Positions 24,805-34,146 of a stretch of 64,000 nucleotides of DNA are shown one piece after another. Under the pieces are notes generated by a model that did no database searches, was not told where the DNA came from, and saw nothing but the letters and a program-made list of their open reading frames with translations. The first letter of the stretch is position 1; each line of letters starts with the position of its first letter. The stretch is from assembly GCA_000703065.1 (NCBI GenBank), contig JNLK01000001.1, positions 1,820,001-1,884,000 of the forward strand. Direction: 5' to 3'. The position numbers were made by a program, and so were the translations under genes. This DNA comes from Lachnospiraceae bacterium AC2029 (GTDB taxonomy: Bacteria > Bacillota > Clostridia > Lachnospirales > Lachnospiraceae).

Positions 24805-27633
24805 ATGAAAGAGATCAAATATATTACCATACAAGGCGCAAGGGAACATAACCTGAAGAACGTGGATCTTAAGATCCCGAGAAATCAGTTCGTGGTCTTC
24901 ACCGGGCTTTCGGGCTCGGGGAAGTCCTCCCTGGCCTTTGATACGATTTATGCAGAGGGACAGCGGCGATACGTGGAGTCCCTCTCTTCATATGCGAGGA
25001 TGTTTCTGGGACAGGCGGATAAGCCGGATGTAGATAAGATCGAAGGACTATCCCCGGCGATCTCCATCGACCAGAAGTCCACCAACAGAAACCCAAGATC
25101 CACTGTGGGAACGGTGACGGAGATCTACGATTACCTCCGTCTTCTTTTCGCGCGCATCGGCGTGCCCCACTGTCCGAACTGCGGTAAGCCCATCGAACGG
25201 CAGACCGTGGATCAGATGGTGGACAGCATCATGACACTTCCCGAAAAAACGAAGTTCCAGGTGCTTTCTCCTGTGGTACGGGGACGGAAGGGTGAGCACG
25301 AGAAGATCCTTGCGGCAGCGAAACGGAGCGGCTTTGCCCGGGTGGTCGTGGACGGAAATCAGTATGACCTGGATGAAGAGATCAAGCTGGAAAAGAACAA
25401 GAAGCACAGCATCGATATTGTTGTGGACCGGCTTGTGATGAAGGAAGGGATCGAACTGCGTCTGGCAGGCTCCCTGGAGGCGGCCATGAAGCATTCCGAC
25501 GGTCTGGTAAAAATCGATGTGGTAGGGGGAGATACCCTCAGCTTCTCTGACAGCTTCTCCTGTCCGGACTGCGGCATCTCCATCGATGAGATCGAACCCC
25601 GTTCCTTCTCCTTCAACAATCCCTTCGGTGCGTGTCCGGTCTGTACCGGCCTGGGCTTCAAGTCCGAATTCGACCCGGATCTCATGATCCCGGACAAGAC
25701 CCGTACCTTAAATGAGGGTGCGATCGCTGTTCCCGGCTGGCAGTCCAGCGGGGACAAGAAGAGCTACAGTCATTCCCTGCTGGAAGCCATGTCCAAGGAG
25801 TATGGTTTCTCACTGGATACTCCCTGGAGGGAGCTTTCCGATGAGGCAAAGGACCTGATCCTGAACGGAACCCACGGGCACCGGGTCAAGGTATATTATG
25901 ACAGTCAGCGCTCCAGGAGAAATGTGTTCTTCCAGAGCTTTGAGGGACTGATCCGGAACTGCCAGCAGCGCTACAAGGAGACATCGTCCGAAGCCATGCG
26001 GGCAGAGTATGAGGAATACATGACCATGATCCCCTGTGAGGCCTGCGGCGGCAAGCGTCTGAAGCCGGCGTCTCTGGCTGTGACCATCGGGGATAAGAAT
26101 ATCTTTGATGTGACGGAGCTTTCCGTGGACCGGCTCCGGGAATATCTGTCCGAAACGGAGCTGACCGACCGGCAGACCATGATCGGTGAGCAGATCCTGA
26201 AGGAGATCAGCGCCCGTCTGAAATTCATGGCAGACGTGGGTCTCAACTATCTGACCCTCAGCCGTGCCACCGGAACCCTGTCCGGCGGCGAGGCTCAGCG
26301 GATCCGTCTGGCAACCCAGATCGGTTCCGGCCTGGTGGGGGTATCCTACATCCTGGATGAGCCCAGCATCGGTCTGCATCAGAGAGATAATGACAAGCTG
26401 ATCGCATCCCTGAAGAATCTCCGGGATCTGGGAAATACCCTGATCGTGGTGGAGCATGATGAGGAAACCATGCGGGCGGCGGACTACATCGTGGATGTAG
26501 GCCCCGGTGCCGGTGTCCATGGCGGAGAGATCGTAGCCACCGGAACTGCGGAAGAGATCATGAAATGCAAGGCCTCCGTGACGGGGCAGTACCTGTCACA
26601 CAAGCTGGAGATCGAAGTTCCGACGGAGCGGAGAGAACCTACGGGATGGCTGACTATCCGCGGCGCACGACAGAACAACCTGAAGAATATCGATGTGGAG
26701 ATCCCGCTTGGCATCTTCACCTGCGTTACCGGAGTCTCCGGCTCCGGCAAGAGCTCCCTGATCAATGAGATCCTGAAGAAGCGTCTGCTCCGGGATCTGA
26801 ACCGTGCAAGAGTAAAACCCGGTAAGCATGATTCCATCACCGGATATGAAGAGTTGGATAAGGTAATCGATATCGACCAGTCCCCCATCGGGCGGACGCC
26901 CCGGTCAAATCCTGCCACCTACACCGGAGTCTTTGATCAGATCAGGGATCTTTTCGCAAGTACCAGGGATGCCAAGACCCTGGGCTACAGCAAAGGACGG
27001 TTCTCCTTTAACGTGGCGGGAGGACGCTGTGAAGCCTGCAAGGGAGACGGAATCATCAAGATAGAGATGCATTTTCTTCCGGATATTTACGTACCCTGTG
27101 AGGTCTGCGGCGGAAAGCGTTACAACCGTGAGACCCTGGAGGTTCACTACAAGGGAAAGACCATATATGAGGTTTTGGATATGACCGTGGACGAGGCATG
27201 TGACTTCTTTGATGCAGTGCCCTCCGTGAAACGGAAGATGGAGACCCTGCGGGATGTGGGGCTGGGCTACATTAAGCTCGGTCAGCCCTCCACCACCCTG
27301 TCCGGCGGCGAGGCCCAGCGGATCAAGCTGGCCACGGAGCTTTCCCGCCGCAGTACCGGCCGTACGATCTATATCCTGGATGAGCCCACCACCGGCCTTC
27401 ATTTTGCCGACGTACAGAAGCTTCTGGACATCCTGCAGCGCCTGGCCGACGGCGGCAATACCGTGGTGGTGATCGAGCACAATCTGGACGTGATCAAGCA
27501 GGCCGACTACATCATCGACATGGGCCCCGAGGGCGGCGACGGCGGTGGTACCGTGGTAGCCTGCGGAACCCCCGAGCAGGTTGCCAAAGTGAAGAAATCC
27601 CATACAGGCCGTTATTTAAAGAAAATGCTCTGA
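24805..27633 (+). CDS. uvrA: Excinuclease ABC subunit A
   Basis: 942 residues, full length. DNA-damage recognition ATPase of nucleotide excision repair. Two ABC modules are visible: Walker [13 protein letters not shown] near residue 32 and [12 protein letters not shown] near 650, and signature [12 protein letters not shown] and [12 protein letters not shown]. Zinc-finger cysteines occur at CPDCG...CPVC and CEACKGDG...CEVCGGK. The start is the first ATG, after AGGAAATG. uvrB is not in the window. Confidence 0.98.
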   Translation: MKEIKYITIQGAREHNLKNVDLKIPRNQFVVFTGLSGSGKSSLAFDTIYAEGQRRYVESLSSYARMFLGQADKPDVDKIEGLSPAISIDQKSTNRNPRSTVGTVTEIYDYLRLLFARIGVPHCPNCGKPIERQTVDQMVDSIMTLPEKTKFQVLSPVVRGRKGEHEKILAAAKRSGFARVVVDGNQYDLDEEIKLEKNKKHSIDIVVDRLVMKEGIELRLAGSLEAAMKHSDGLVKIDVVGGDTLSFSDSFSCPDCGISIDEIEPRSFSFNNPFGACPVCTGLGFKSEFDPDLMIPDKTRTLNEGAIAVPGWQSSGDKKSYSHSLLEAMSKEYGFSLDTPWRELSDEAKDLILNGTHGHRVKVYYDSQRSRRNVFFQSFEGLIRNCQQRYKETSSEAMRAEYEEYMTMIPCEACGGKRLKPASLAVTIGDKNIFDVTELSVDRLREYLSETELTDRQTMIGEQILKEISARLKFMADVGLNYLTLSRATGTLSGGEAQRIRLATQIGSGLVGVSYILDEPSIGLHQRDNDKLIASLKNLRDLGNTLIVVEHDEETMRAADYIVDVGPGAGVHGGEIVATGTAEEIMKCKASVTGQYLSHKLEIEVPTERREPTGWLTIRGARQNNLKNIDVEIPLGIFTCVTGVSGSGKSSLINEILKKRLLRDLNRARVKPGKHDSITGYEELDKVIDIDQSPIGRTPRSNPATYTGVFDQIRDLFASTRDAKTLGYSKGRFSFNVAGGRCEACKGDGIIKIEMHFLPDIYVPCEVCGGKRYNRETLEVHYKGKTIYEVLDMTVDEACDFFDAVPSVKRKMETLRDVGLGYIKLGQPSTTLSGGEAQRIKLATELSRRSTGRTIYILDEPTTGLHFADVQKLLDILQRLADGGNTVVVIEHNLDVIKQADYIIDMGPEGGDGGGTVVACGTPEQVAKVKKSHTGRYLKKML

Positions 27634-27640
27634 TTTTTTC

Positions 27641-27669
27641 TTTCAAATAGAAAAGCATCATGTTACAAT
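27641..27669 (+). promoter_or_regulatory. Putative promoter of the PfkB kinase gene
   Basis: TTTCAA (27641-27646), 17 bases, TACAAT (27664-27669) with an extended TGT. It lies in the 75-base gap after uvrA. Confidence 0.45.
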
Positions 27670-27708
27670 GAAACCATACTTTTTGGGGTAAGGAAAGGGG
27701 GTATTTCT

Positions 27709-28620
27709 TTGATTTACACAGTAACCATGAATCCGACTCTGGACTATATCCTGACAGTGGATCACTTCAAAGCCGGCAAGATGAACCGCTCGGAGAAGGA
27801 GCAGATGCTCCCCGGTGGTAAAGGAATCAACGTATCGACCGTTCTTACGAACCTGGGAGTGGAAACGAAAGCGCTCTACTTCGCGGCCGGCTTTGTCGGC
27901 GATGAGATCATTCGCATGGTGGGAGAGAGCGGACTGAATGCGGAAGCGATCCCGGTGGCGGAAGGCTGCTCGCGGATCAATGTGAAGGTGCTTTCCGACG
28001 AACATACCGAGATCAACAGCAAGGGCCCGGTGATCGGTGAGGAGCCGATGAACCGCCTGTACGAGTGCCTTGACCGTATGCAGGAGGGTGACTTCCTGGT
28101 GCTTGCAGGAAGTGTACCGGCATCCCTTCCGGGTTCCGTGTACAGAGATATCATGAAGCATGTGGAGGGTAAGGGCGTTCGCACGGTTGTGGACGCAACA
28201 GGAGATCTTCTGAGAGAGACACTGTCCTGCCATCCGTTCCTGATCAAGCCGAATCAGGAAGAACTGGAGGACTTCTTCCTTGTGAAGATCAACGACAAGG
28301 ATGAGGCCATTCCCTATGCAAAGCGTCTGCAGGAAATGGGCGCGCAGCAGGTACTGGTATCCATGGCCGGAGAAGGAGCGATCCTGATCGAGGAAGACGG
28401 AACCGTGTCCGAACTTCCCGCACCGGTGGGAGAAGTGGTGAACAGTGTCGGAGCAGGAGATGCCATGGTGGCCGGATTCCTGACCGGCTGGCTGGAATCG
28501 GGCGAAGCCCAGACGGCTTTTCGAATGGGACTGGCAGCAGGAAGCGCCAGCGCATTTTCGGATGTCCATGCTACAAAGGAAGAAGTTTTAAAGGTATATG
28601 AAACGATCAAGGACAAATAA
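27709..28620 (+). CDS. fruK: PfkB-family sugar kinase, probable 1-phosphofructokinase
   Basis: 303 residues, starting at TTG 27709 with AAGGAAAGGGGG upstream. The N-terminal IYTVTMNPTLDYIL and PGGKGINVSTVLTNLG, and the C-terminal GAGDAMVAGFLTGW anion-hole block with catalytic Asp, are typical of the 1-phosphofructokinase/tagatose-6-phosphate kinase branch. No fructose PTS gene is adjacent, so the sugar is uncertain. The 3' end overlaps the next gene by 23 bases. Confidence 0.87.
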   Translation: MIYTVTMNPTLDYILTVDHFKAGKMNRSEKEQMLPGGKGINVSTVLTNLGVETKALYFAAGFVGDEIIRMVGESGLNAEAIPVAEGCSRINVKVLSDEHTEINSKGPVIGEEPMNRLYECLDRMQEGDFLVLAGSVPASLPGSVYRDIMKHVEGKGVRTVVDATGDLLRETLSCHPFLIKPNQEELEDFFLVKINDKDEAIPYAKRLQEMGAQQVLVSMAGEGAILIEEDGTVSELPAPVGEVVNSVGAGDAMVAGFLTGWLESGEAQTAFRMGLAAGSASAFSDVHATKEEVLKVYETIKDK

Positions 28621-30097
28621 GATCATATGGAGTGCGCTGCTGATACTCGGCATGTTTTTCGGGATCCTGTGTCCCGCAGGCTCGGCCGAGGCAAAGGCTG
28701 CAAAGGTTGAAACGGCGAAGTACGGCTGGACCTGGACCTTTTGGGGAGAGCCGGAGGTGGGAGACATGTACAGGACCCTCCGTTTCGGACGCTGTACGAA
28801 CCGGGAGACAGGAGAGTATCTGTCGGACGGATGGCATCTGGTGGATGACCACTGGTACTACTTTACGCCGAACGGTTATGCACGTGACCAGTTCCATGAA
28901 GGCTATCCCATAGGTGACCGGATCGGGCTCGGAACCTTCGAGAAGGATGACACGCCGGTCCGTTATAAATGGGTTCAGACCTCAAACGGCCGGTACAGAT
29001 ACCAGGCAGCGGACGGCTCAAATTATCTGAAGAGCCGCAAGGCCTGGATCGACGCCCAGCTCTTTATGTTTGATTCGGACGGATATCTGCCGGAGAAGGC
29101 GGGCTGGTGGATGGAGGAAGGAACCGGAACCTGGTACTACATTCTGCCTTCTCTTGCGTGTGCCACGGGCTGGAAAAAGATTGGAGGGAAATGGTATTTC
29201 TTCGACTTTTGTACCGGGCATATGGCAGAGTGGGGAAGCTATGATACACGGGTGCCTTTTGCGAAGAAGGCCTGCTACTATGTCTTTGATTACAAGGGTG
29301 CCATGCGGACGACCTATGGCTGGATGAAGGGCCCCTCCGGGGAGTGGTACTTCGCAAATAAGTCCGGGACCGCGGCGCTTGGCTGGAGAACCTCAGGCGG
29401 AAAGGATTATTATCTGGAGCCCGGTCAGGGCGGACGGATGGCAGTCAGCGGAGATTCCTGGACCTGGTATCAGGCAGGAAGGAAGCTGGACGAAAAGGGT
29501 ATCGCCGGAGAATACAGCTTCAGCTGGCATCAGGCCAAGAACGGTCTTTGGTGGTACGGAAATATGCAGGATTATGCCGCAGACGGTGTGTATTTCATCA
29601 ACGGCTGGGGCTACGAGTTCAGCAAGAAGGGCTATGCCCTCCGGGCATGGAGGCTGTCGGATAATTACGAAGAGGTTTATTACCATGAGAAGGACGACAG
29701 TGTGGTCCGTTGGGATGATCCCATAGAAGTATCCGAAGCAGACCTGTATCTCCTTGCGGCAACGGTATATACCGAGGCAGGCGGCGAGGATTATATAGGA
29801 CAGGTTGCCGTGGCAAATGTGGTTCTGAACCGCCTTCGCTCCGGCAAGTACGGAGACACCCTGTCGGATGTGATCTACGCACCCTATCAGTTCAGTGTGG
29901 TGGGGACCAAAACCTTCCGTCGGTGTCTGATCCACGGAGGATCGGCCATGGCCCTGAAGGCAGCAAAGGAAGCGCTTGCCGGCAAGAACGTGATCGGCGG
30001 CTATGACAGCTTCCGGATGCATGAGGGCTATGATCTGAAGAAGATCAAGACGGAGTACATGATCCACGGATGCCACGTATTCTACTACATGTGGTGA
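28598..30097 (+). CDS. Exported cell-wall hydrolase (SleB-like) with cell-wall-binding repeats
   Basis: 499 residues. A signal peptide (KRSRTNKIIWSALLILGMFF... ending near AEA) is followed by degenerate cell-wall-binding repeats over about residues 65-360 (GWHLVDDHWYYFTPNGY, GWKKIGGKWYFFD, GWMKGPSGEWYFANKSG). A C-terminal hydrolase_2 domain has AATVYTEAGGEDYIGQVAVA (catalytic Glu), NRLRSGKYGDTLSDVIY and YQFSVVG. SleB-type enzymes are lytic transglycosylases or amidases acting on peptidoglycan, first known from spore cortex. It is likely co-transcribed with the kinase gene it overlaps. Confidence 0.88.
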   Translation: MKRSRTNKIIWSALLILGMFFGILCPAGSAEAKAAKVETAKYGWTWTFWGEPEVGDMYRTLRFGRCTNRETGEYLSDGWHLVDDHWYYFTPNGYARDQFHEGYPIGDRIGLGTFEKDDTPVRYKWVQTSNGRYRYQAADGSNYLKSRKAWIDAQLFMFDSDGYLPEKAGWWMEEGTGTWYYILPSLACATGWKKIGGKWYFFDFCTGHMAEWGSYDTRVPFAKKACYYVFDYKGAMRTTYGWMKGPSGEWYFANKSGTAALGWRTSGGKDYYLEPGQGGRMAVSGDSWTWYQAGRKLDEKGIAGEYSFSWHQAKNGLWWYGNMQDYAADGVYFINGWGYEFSKKGYALRAWRLSDNYEEVYYHEKDDSVVRWDDPIEVSEADLYLLAATVYTEAGGEDYIGQVAVANVVLNRLRSGKYGDTLSDVIYAPYQFSVVGTKTFRRCLIHGGSAMALKAAKEALAGKNVIGGYDSFRMHEGYDLKKIKTEYMIHGCHVFYYMW

Positions 30098-30171
30098 TGC
30101 CCGAAGTGAGGTACTGACAGGAACCGTCGGGTACGTGTGTAGAAAAAACTGAGATCGTATTGAAAAAATGA

Positions 30172-30200
30172 TTGACATTTGTAAAAAACGGTCTTATAAT
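30172..30200 (+). promoter_or_regulatory. Consensus promoter P1 of the glnN leader
   Basis: Exact consensus TTGACA (30172-30177), 17 bases, TATAAT (30195-30200). It is placed nearly 290 bases before glnN and directly in front of a strong hairpin. Confidence 0.85.
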
Positions 30201-30216
30201 TCAAAACCATAAAGGC

Positions 30217-30258
30217 AATGGCGTCTTGGAGGAAACTCTGAGGCGCCATTTTGTTTGT
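30217..30258 (+). promoter_or_regulatory. Leader hairpin before glnN, candidate attenuator
   Basis: The stem 30217-30231 / 30236-30250 (AATGGCGTCT-TGGAG with CTC-TG-AGGCGCCATT) has a GAAA loop and is followed by TTTGTTTG. Coming about 17 bases after the expected start of transcription, it could end most P1 transcripts unless relieved. Similar hairpins follow the gltB and gltD promoters. Confidence 0.6.
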
Positions 30259-30360
30259 ATACGAAGGCATTCCCGACGGGACAAAACGGGATCACACAAG
30301 GAAACGGCAATATGCGCAACATTTTCCAAAAACCCGGGAAATAAGTGGTAAATGTGCCGA

Positions 30361-30389
30361 TTGCAAAACAAAGTTAATTGATGTATCAT
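30361..30389 (+). promoter_or_regulatory. Second promoter P2 of glnN
   Basis: TTGCAA (30361-30366), 17 bases, TATCAT (30384-30389), about 100 bases before the gene and downstream of the leader hairpin. The remainder of 30259-30488 shows nothing else I can name. Confidence 0.5.
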
Positions 30390-30488
30390 AAGTAACGTCA
30401 TTTTGACGACCGGATACATTAATAAAATTAAGTGTTCTTGTTGTCCTACGCGGAATAAGCGAAAGAAAAAAGACAAGGAGAGAAGATC

Positions 30489-32588
30489 ATGGAGAAAGTG
30501 AATGTTCCTGAACTGTTTGGTTCCCTGGTGTTTGATGACCGCCAGATGCGTGCAAGATTATCTGAGGAAGTATATTCTTCCCTGAAGAAGACGATCGATG
30601 AAAATGTCAGACTGGATGAGAAGGTAGCCGAGGCAGTTGCCGTAGAGATGAAGAAGTGGGCACTTGAGAACGGTGCAACCCATTTCACACACTGGTTCCA
30701 GCCGCTGACAGGTGTGACCGCAGAGAAGCACGACAGCTTTATCGAACCGACCGGTGACGGCGGCGTTCTGATGGAGTTCTCCGGCAAGGAGCTGATCAAG
30801 GGCGAGCCGGATGCATCCTCCTTCCCCTCCGGCGGTCTCCGCGCTACATTTGAGGCGAGAGGATATACCGCATGGGATCCGACCTCCTATGCATTTATCA
30901 AGGATCATACCCTTTGCATTCCGACAGCATTCTGCTCCTACTCCGGTGAGGCACTGGACAAGAAGACACCGCTTCTTCGTTCCATGCAGGCCATCAACCG
31001 CGAGGCACTCCGGGTTCTGAAGCTTTTCGGAAACGAGGATGTAAAGCATGTCGCTACAAGCGTAGGACCGGAGCAGGAGTATTTCCTTATCGATCAGAAG
31101 ATGTTCGACAAGCGTCCTGACCTGATCTACACTGGACGGACCCTGTTCGGTGCACGTCCTCCGAAGGGACAGGAAATGGATGACCATTACTTCGGTGTGA
31201 TCAAGCCGAGAGTAACCGCTTACATGGAGGACCTGAATCAGGAACTTTGGAAGCTGGGTATCCTTGCAAAGACAGAGCATAATGAAGTAGCTCCGGCACA
31301 GCACGAGCTGGCTCCGATCTACTCCACGACCAATATCGCAACCGATCACAACCAGCTGACCATGGAGATCATGCAGAAGGTGGCTAAGCGTCACGGCCTT
31401 GTATGTCTGCTTCATGAGAAGCCGTTTGCCGGAGTCAACGGTTCCGGTAAGCACAACAACTGGTCCATTTCCACAGATACAGGCGTGAACCTTCTGTCTC
31501 CCGGCGATACACCGTATGAGAACGCACAGTTCCTTCTGTTCCTCTGTGCAGTCATCCAGGCAGTGGATGATTATCAGGATCTGCTCCGTCTGTCGGTAGC
31601 AACCGCAGGAAACGATCATCGTCTGGGTGCAAATGAGGCACCTCCGGCAATCATTTCCGTATTCCTCGGCGAGGAGCTGTCCGGAATCCTGGATGCCATC
31701 AAGAATGATGCACCGTATGAGGGCGTTGAGAAAGTAACCATGAAGCTGGGCGTACATGCACTTCCCAGATTCTCCAGAGATACCACAGATCGGAACCGTA
31801 CATCACCGTTTGCCTTCACCGGCAACAAGTTTGAGTTCCGTTCCCTTGGTTCCTCCAACAGCATTGCATGCGCAAATATCATGCTGAACGCTGCAGTTGC
31901 AGAGAGTCTGCATCAGTATGCAGATGAGCTGGAGGGAGCAGCTGATTTCCAGGCTGCACTGCACAACCTGATCAAGAGAGTCATCACAGAGCATCAGAGG
32001 ATCCTCTTCGACGGAAACGGCTACGGCGATGACTGGGTAAAGGAGGCTACCGAGGTTCGTGGTCTTCTGAACCTGAAGACAACTCCGGATGCTATGCCGA
32101 AGCTGCTGGATGAGAAGAACGTTAAGATGCTGACAGCACATAAGATCTTTACAGAGGCCGAGCTGAAGAGCCGCTGCGAGATCATGCTGGAGAACTACAA
32201 CAAGACCGTAAATATCGAAGGTCTCACCATGGTGGATATGGTCCGCAAGGATTACCTGCCGGCAATCGAGGAATATCTGTATACACTGTCCCGTGCCGTT
32301 GAGTCCATCAAGAACATCAGCGCCACTGTAAAGTGCAAGTATGAGATCTCCACCATCGAGAAGCTGACCGATCTGACAGACAACATCCTGGATGCTGTAA
32401 CAGATCTTGAGGAAGCGCTTGCAAAGCTGAAGGATATGGACGACGTGATCGAAACCTCCGAGGCGATCCGCGACGAGGTTCTTCCGAGAATGTCCACACT
32501 CCGTGGCTATGTAGACGCAGCCGAGATGCTCACCTCCGGAAAGTACTGGCCGGTACCGAGCTACGGCAAGATCCTGATGAGCGTGTAA
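30489..32588 (+). CDS. glnN: Glutamine synthetase, type III
   Basis: 699 residues, the length of GSIII rather than the 440-470 of type I. It makes glutamine from glutamate, ammonia and ATP. The GSIII-specific start ([19 protein letters not shown]), [19 protein letters not shown] (metal/ATP-binding Glu), [22 protein letters not shown] and [14 protein letters not shown] are present. GGAGA precedes the ATG. It opens the glutamine-linked gene block running to purF. Confidence 0.97.
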   Translation: MEKVNVPELFGSLVFDDRQMRARLSEEVYSSLKKTIDENVRLDEKVAEAVAVEMKKWALENGATHFTHWFQPLTGVTAEKHDSFIEPTGDGGVLMEFSGKELIKGEPDASSFPSGGLRATFEARGYTAWDPTSYAFIKDHTLCIPTAFCSYSGEALDKKTPLLRSMQAINREALRVLKLFGNEDVKHVATSVGPEQEYFLIDQKMFDKRPDLIYTGRTLFGARPPKGQEMDDHYFGVIKPRVTAYMEDLNQELWKLGILAKTEHNEVAPAQHELAPIYSTTNIATDHNQLTMEIMQKVAKRHGLVCLLHEKPFAGVNGSGKHNNWSISTDTGVNLLSPGDTPYENAQFLLFLCAVIQAVDDYQDLLRLSVATAGNDHRLGANEAPPAIISVFLGEELSGILDAIKNDAPYEGVEKVTMKLGVHALPRFSRDTTDRNRTSPFAFTGNKFEFRSLGSSNSIACANIMLNAAVAESLHQYADELEGAADFQAALHNLIKRVITEHQRILFDGNGYGDDWVKEATEVRGLLNLKTTPDAMPKLLDEKNVKMLTAHKIFTEAELKSRCEIMLENYNKTVNIEGLTMVDMVRKDYLPAIEEYLYTLSRAVESIKNISATVKCKYEISTIEKLTDLTDNILDAVTDLEEALAKLKDMDDVIETSEAIRDEVLPRMSTLRGYVDAAEMLTSGKYWPVPSYGKILMSV

Positions 32589-32597
32589 TATGGTGCC

Positions 32598-32800
32598 AGG
32601 ACGCGCCACGAGCGCGTCCTGTATGCCCGCAATGCGGGCAAGGCTGTGCATTCGCACAGCGCATCCTCGCTTCCGCTCGGACCCGATTCGCTTCGCGAAT
32701 AGGGCCTGCCATACGCCGAAGGCGTATGCCCCGCGAAGCGGGGGGCGAGGACGACTACCATAGTCGTCCGAGAAGGCCGCGAATGCTTTAGAGCATTCGC
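32598..32800. repeat. Array of eight short perfect hairpins after glnN (island D)
   Basis: In about 200 bases, eight separate stem-loops follow one another: 9-bp stem 32598-32620; 7-bp 32624-32640; 7-bp 32643-32660; 6-bp 32686-32700; 8-bp 32710-32728; 6-bp 32729-32743; 9-bp 32749-32769; 9-bp 32779-32800. Loops are mostly three to five bases (AAT, TTC, GAA, GAA, CCA, TTAG). Each stem has a different sequence, so these are not copies of one repeat. No coding frame is supported. Confidence 0.75.
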
Positions 32801-32830
32801 GCAAATGAGGGTAAATAAATGTGATACAAA

Positions 32831-32860
32831 ACGACGAGGGCGTCTGCCCTCGTCGTTTTA
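32831..32860. terminator. Terminator after the hairpin array
   Basis: An 11-bp stem ACGACGAGGGC / GCCCTCGTCGT followed by TTTTATAT. This is the likely end of the glnN transcript, meaning the hairpin array would be transcribed as its 3' untranslated region. Confidence 0.8.
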
Positions 32861-32899
32861 TATCGATTCAACCAGACCTATAAGAGCATTGCGTGTGAG

Positions 32900-33118
32900 A
32901 TGCGCATTTCCCTGACAGCGTATGTGGAAGAAGAGGAAGATGAGGATTTGATCCTCACCTTCGGACAGATTCTTCACAATTCGCTGCGGAGAAGTGATAT
33001 AATCATGCGGAGAAATATGCAGAGAGAGGGTCTGTACTCATCCGTGGACATGAGCGTTGACTCCATGATCATCGGACCGGACCGGGATTACGAGACCTGG
33101 TTCCGGGTAGCGGTATAG
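32900..33118 (+). pseudogene. Small frame resembling a decayed GGDEF domain
   Basis: 72 codons. The stretch TFGQILHNSLRRSDIIMR looks like the helix before the GGDEF turn, and SVDSMIIGPDRDYETWFRVA resembles the SIGIA...YExLFRxAD end of the same domain, but the GGDEF turn itself is absent. This suggests an internally deleted remnant of a diguanylate cyclase. A real short protein cannot be excluded, and no good ribosome-binding site is seen. Confidence 0.35.
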
Positions 33119-33147
33119 TCGGGAGTTACAGACACCGGGAAGGTAAG

Positions 33148-33858
33148 ATGGAGATTTTGATCACAAATGACGACGGGATAGATTCCCCGGGTCTCAGAAA
33201 GCTGGCAGAGGCTGCTGCCCGGTTCGGGCATGTTACGGTTGTGGCGCCGGACGGGCAGAGAAGCGCCATGTCCCAGAGTTATTCCTGGCGTGAGGATGTA
33301 TGCGTCAGGGAAAAAGAATATCCTGTGGAAGGGGTGAAGGCCTATGCCTGCAGCGGAACGCCGGTGGACTGTGTCCGGATCGGCGTTCTGTCGCTGCTTC
33401 CGGAGAAGCCGGAATTTGTGATGGCAGGGATCAATGCCGGTTACAACATAGCGCGGGATATCCGTTATTCGGCTACGGTGGGGGCCGTGTTGGAGGCTGC
33501 GGATCTGGGAGCCTTTGCAGTCGCATTTTCACAGGGAAATGTGGCTTATCAGGATATAGTGGACCGTTATCTGCAGGAGATCATGGAGCGGTGCATCGCC
33601 GAGCCTCTTCCGAAGGGGCAGGTGCGGAATGTGAATTTCCCCGGTTGCAGGGCGGAGGAATGTCAGGGGATCCGGTGGGATTGCAGAGTCTCAGTGGATT
33701 CCTTTTACGTGGACAGCTACAGCAGTAAAACCGGTGAGGACGGGTCCCTTCTGTTCCATCTGGAGCCCGGAAGGATCTGGAAGGGTTCGGAGGGTACGGA
33801 CCTGGAGGCGATCATAGATAAGTATATCTCCGTCGGCCCGGTCAGAAATATCGGCTAA
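33148..33858 (+). CDS. surE: 5'/3'-nucleotidase SurE
   Basis: 236 residues. The metal-binding start MEILITNDDGIDSPGL, then VVAPDGQRSAMSQSYS, SGTPVDCVRIG and GINAGYNIARDIRYSATVGAV match SurE, a divalent-metal nucleoside monophosphatase and survival protein. GGAAGG precedes the ATG. It stands alone between glnN and gltB. Confidence 0.95.
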   Translation: MEILITNDDGIDSPGLRKLAEAAARFGHVTVVAPDGQRSAMSQSYSWREDVCVREKEYPVEGVKAYACSGTPVDCVRIGVLSLLPEKPEFVMAGINAGYNIARDIRYSATVGAVLEAADLGAFAVAFSQGNVAYQDIVDRYLQEIMERCIAEPLPKGQVRNVNFPGCRAEECQGIRWDCRVSVDSFYVDSYSSKTGEDGSLLFHLEPGRIWKGSEGTDLEAIIDKYISVGPVRNIG

Positions 33859-33960
33859 AACAGAATAAAACAGAATGCCGGAGAATAAGGGGTGGGTCAG
33901 GTTCGAAATGCACTAAAGTTTTTGTGTGGATTAACTTAATATTAATTAGAAATATTATAG

Positions 33961-33988
33961 TTGACTTTTGAAAATAAAGTGCTATACT
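33961..33988 (+). promoter_or_regulatory. gltB promoter
   Basis: TTGACT (33961-33966), 16 bases, TATACT (33983-33988). It matches the gltD promoter in boxes, spacing and parts of the spacer (AAGTG just before TATACT). Confidence 0.75.
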
Positions 33989-34041
33989 GTATTTTAACAG
34001 ACAAAAACCGATCCATTCGGGATATATACATGACAGGAAGC

Positions 34042-34080
34042 AAGGGCGCTTCGAGTGATCACTCGAGGTGCCCTTTTCTG
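34042..34080 (+). promoter_or_regulatory. gltB leader hairpin, candidate attenuator
   Basis: The stem AAGGGC...GCCCTT (34042-34047/34070-34075) encloses TCGAG...CTCGA (34051-34055/34062-34066). It is followed by TTCTG, a weak T tract. It begins about 50 bases after the -10 box, in the same relative place as the gltD hairpin, with which it shares the preceding GAAGCAAGGGCG. Confidence 0.6.
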
Positions 34081-34146
34081 TATGTGAGTACATTTCGCAG
34101 GACGAAGACACTGTCCGGCGGGGAGATACTATCGGGAGGAATCGAA

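Noticed and set aside
30558-31757. 399-codon minus-strand frame
   Set aside because: Antisense of glnN; no motif or start signal.
34042-34080. ANTAR-type two-hairpin target in the gltB leader
   Set aside because: Only one long hairpin is clear and the typical six-base loops are not seen; kept only as a general attenuator candidate.
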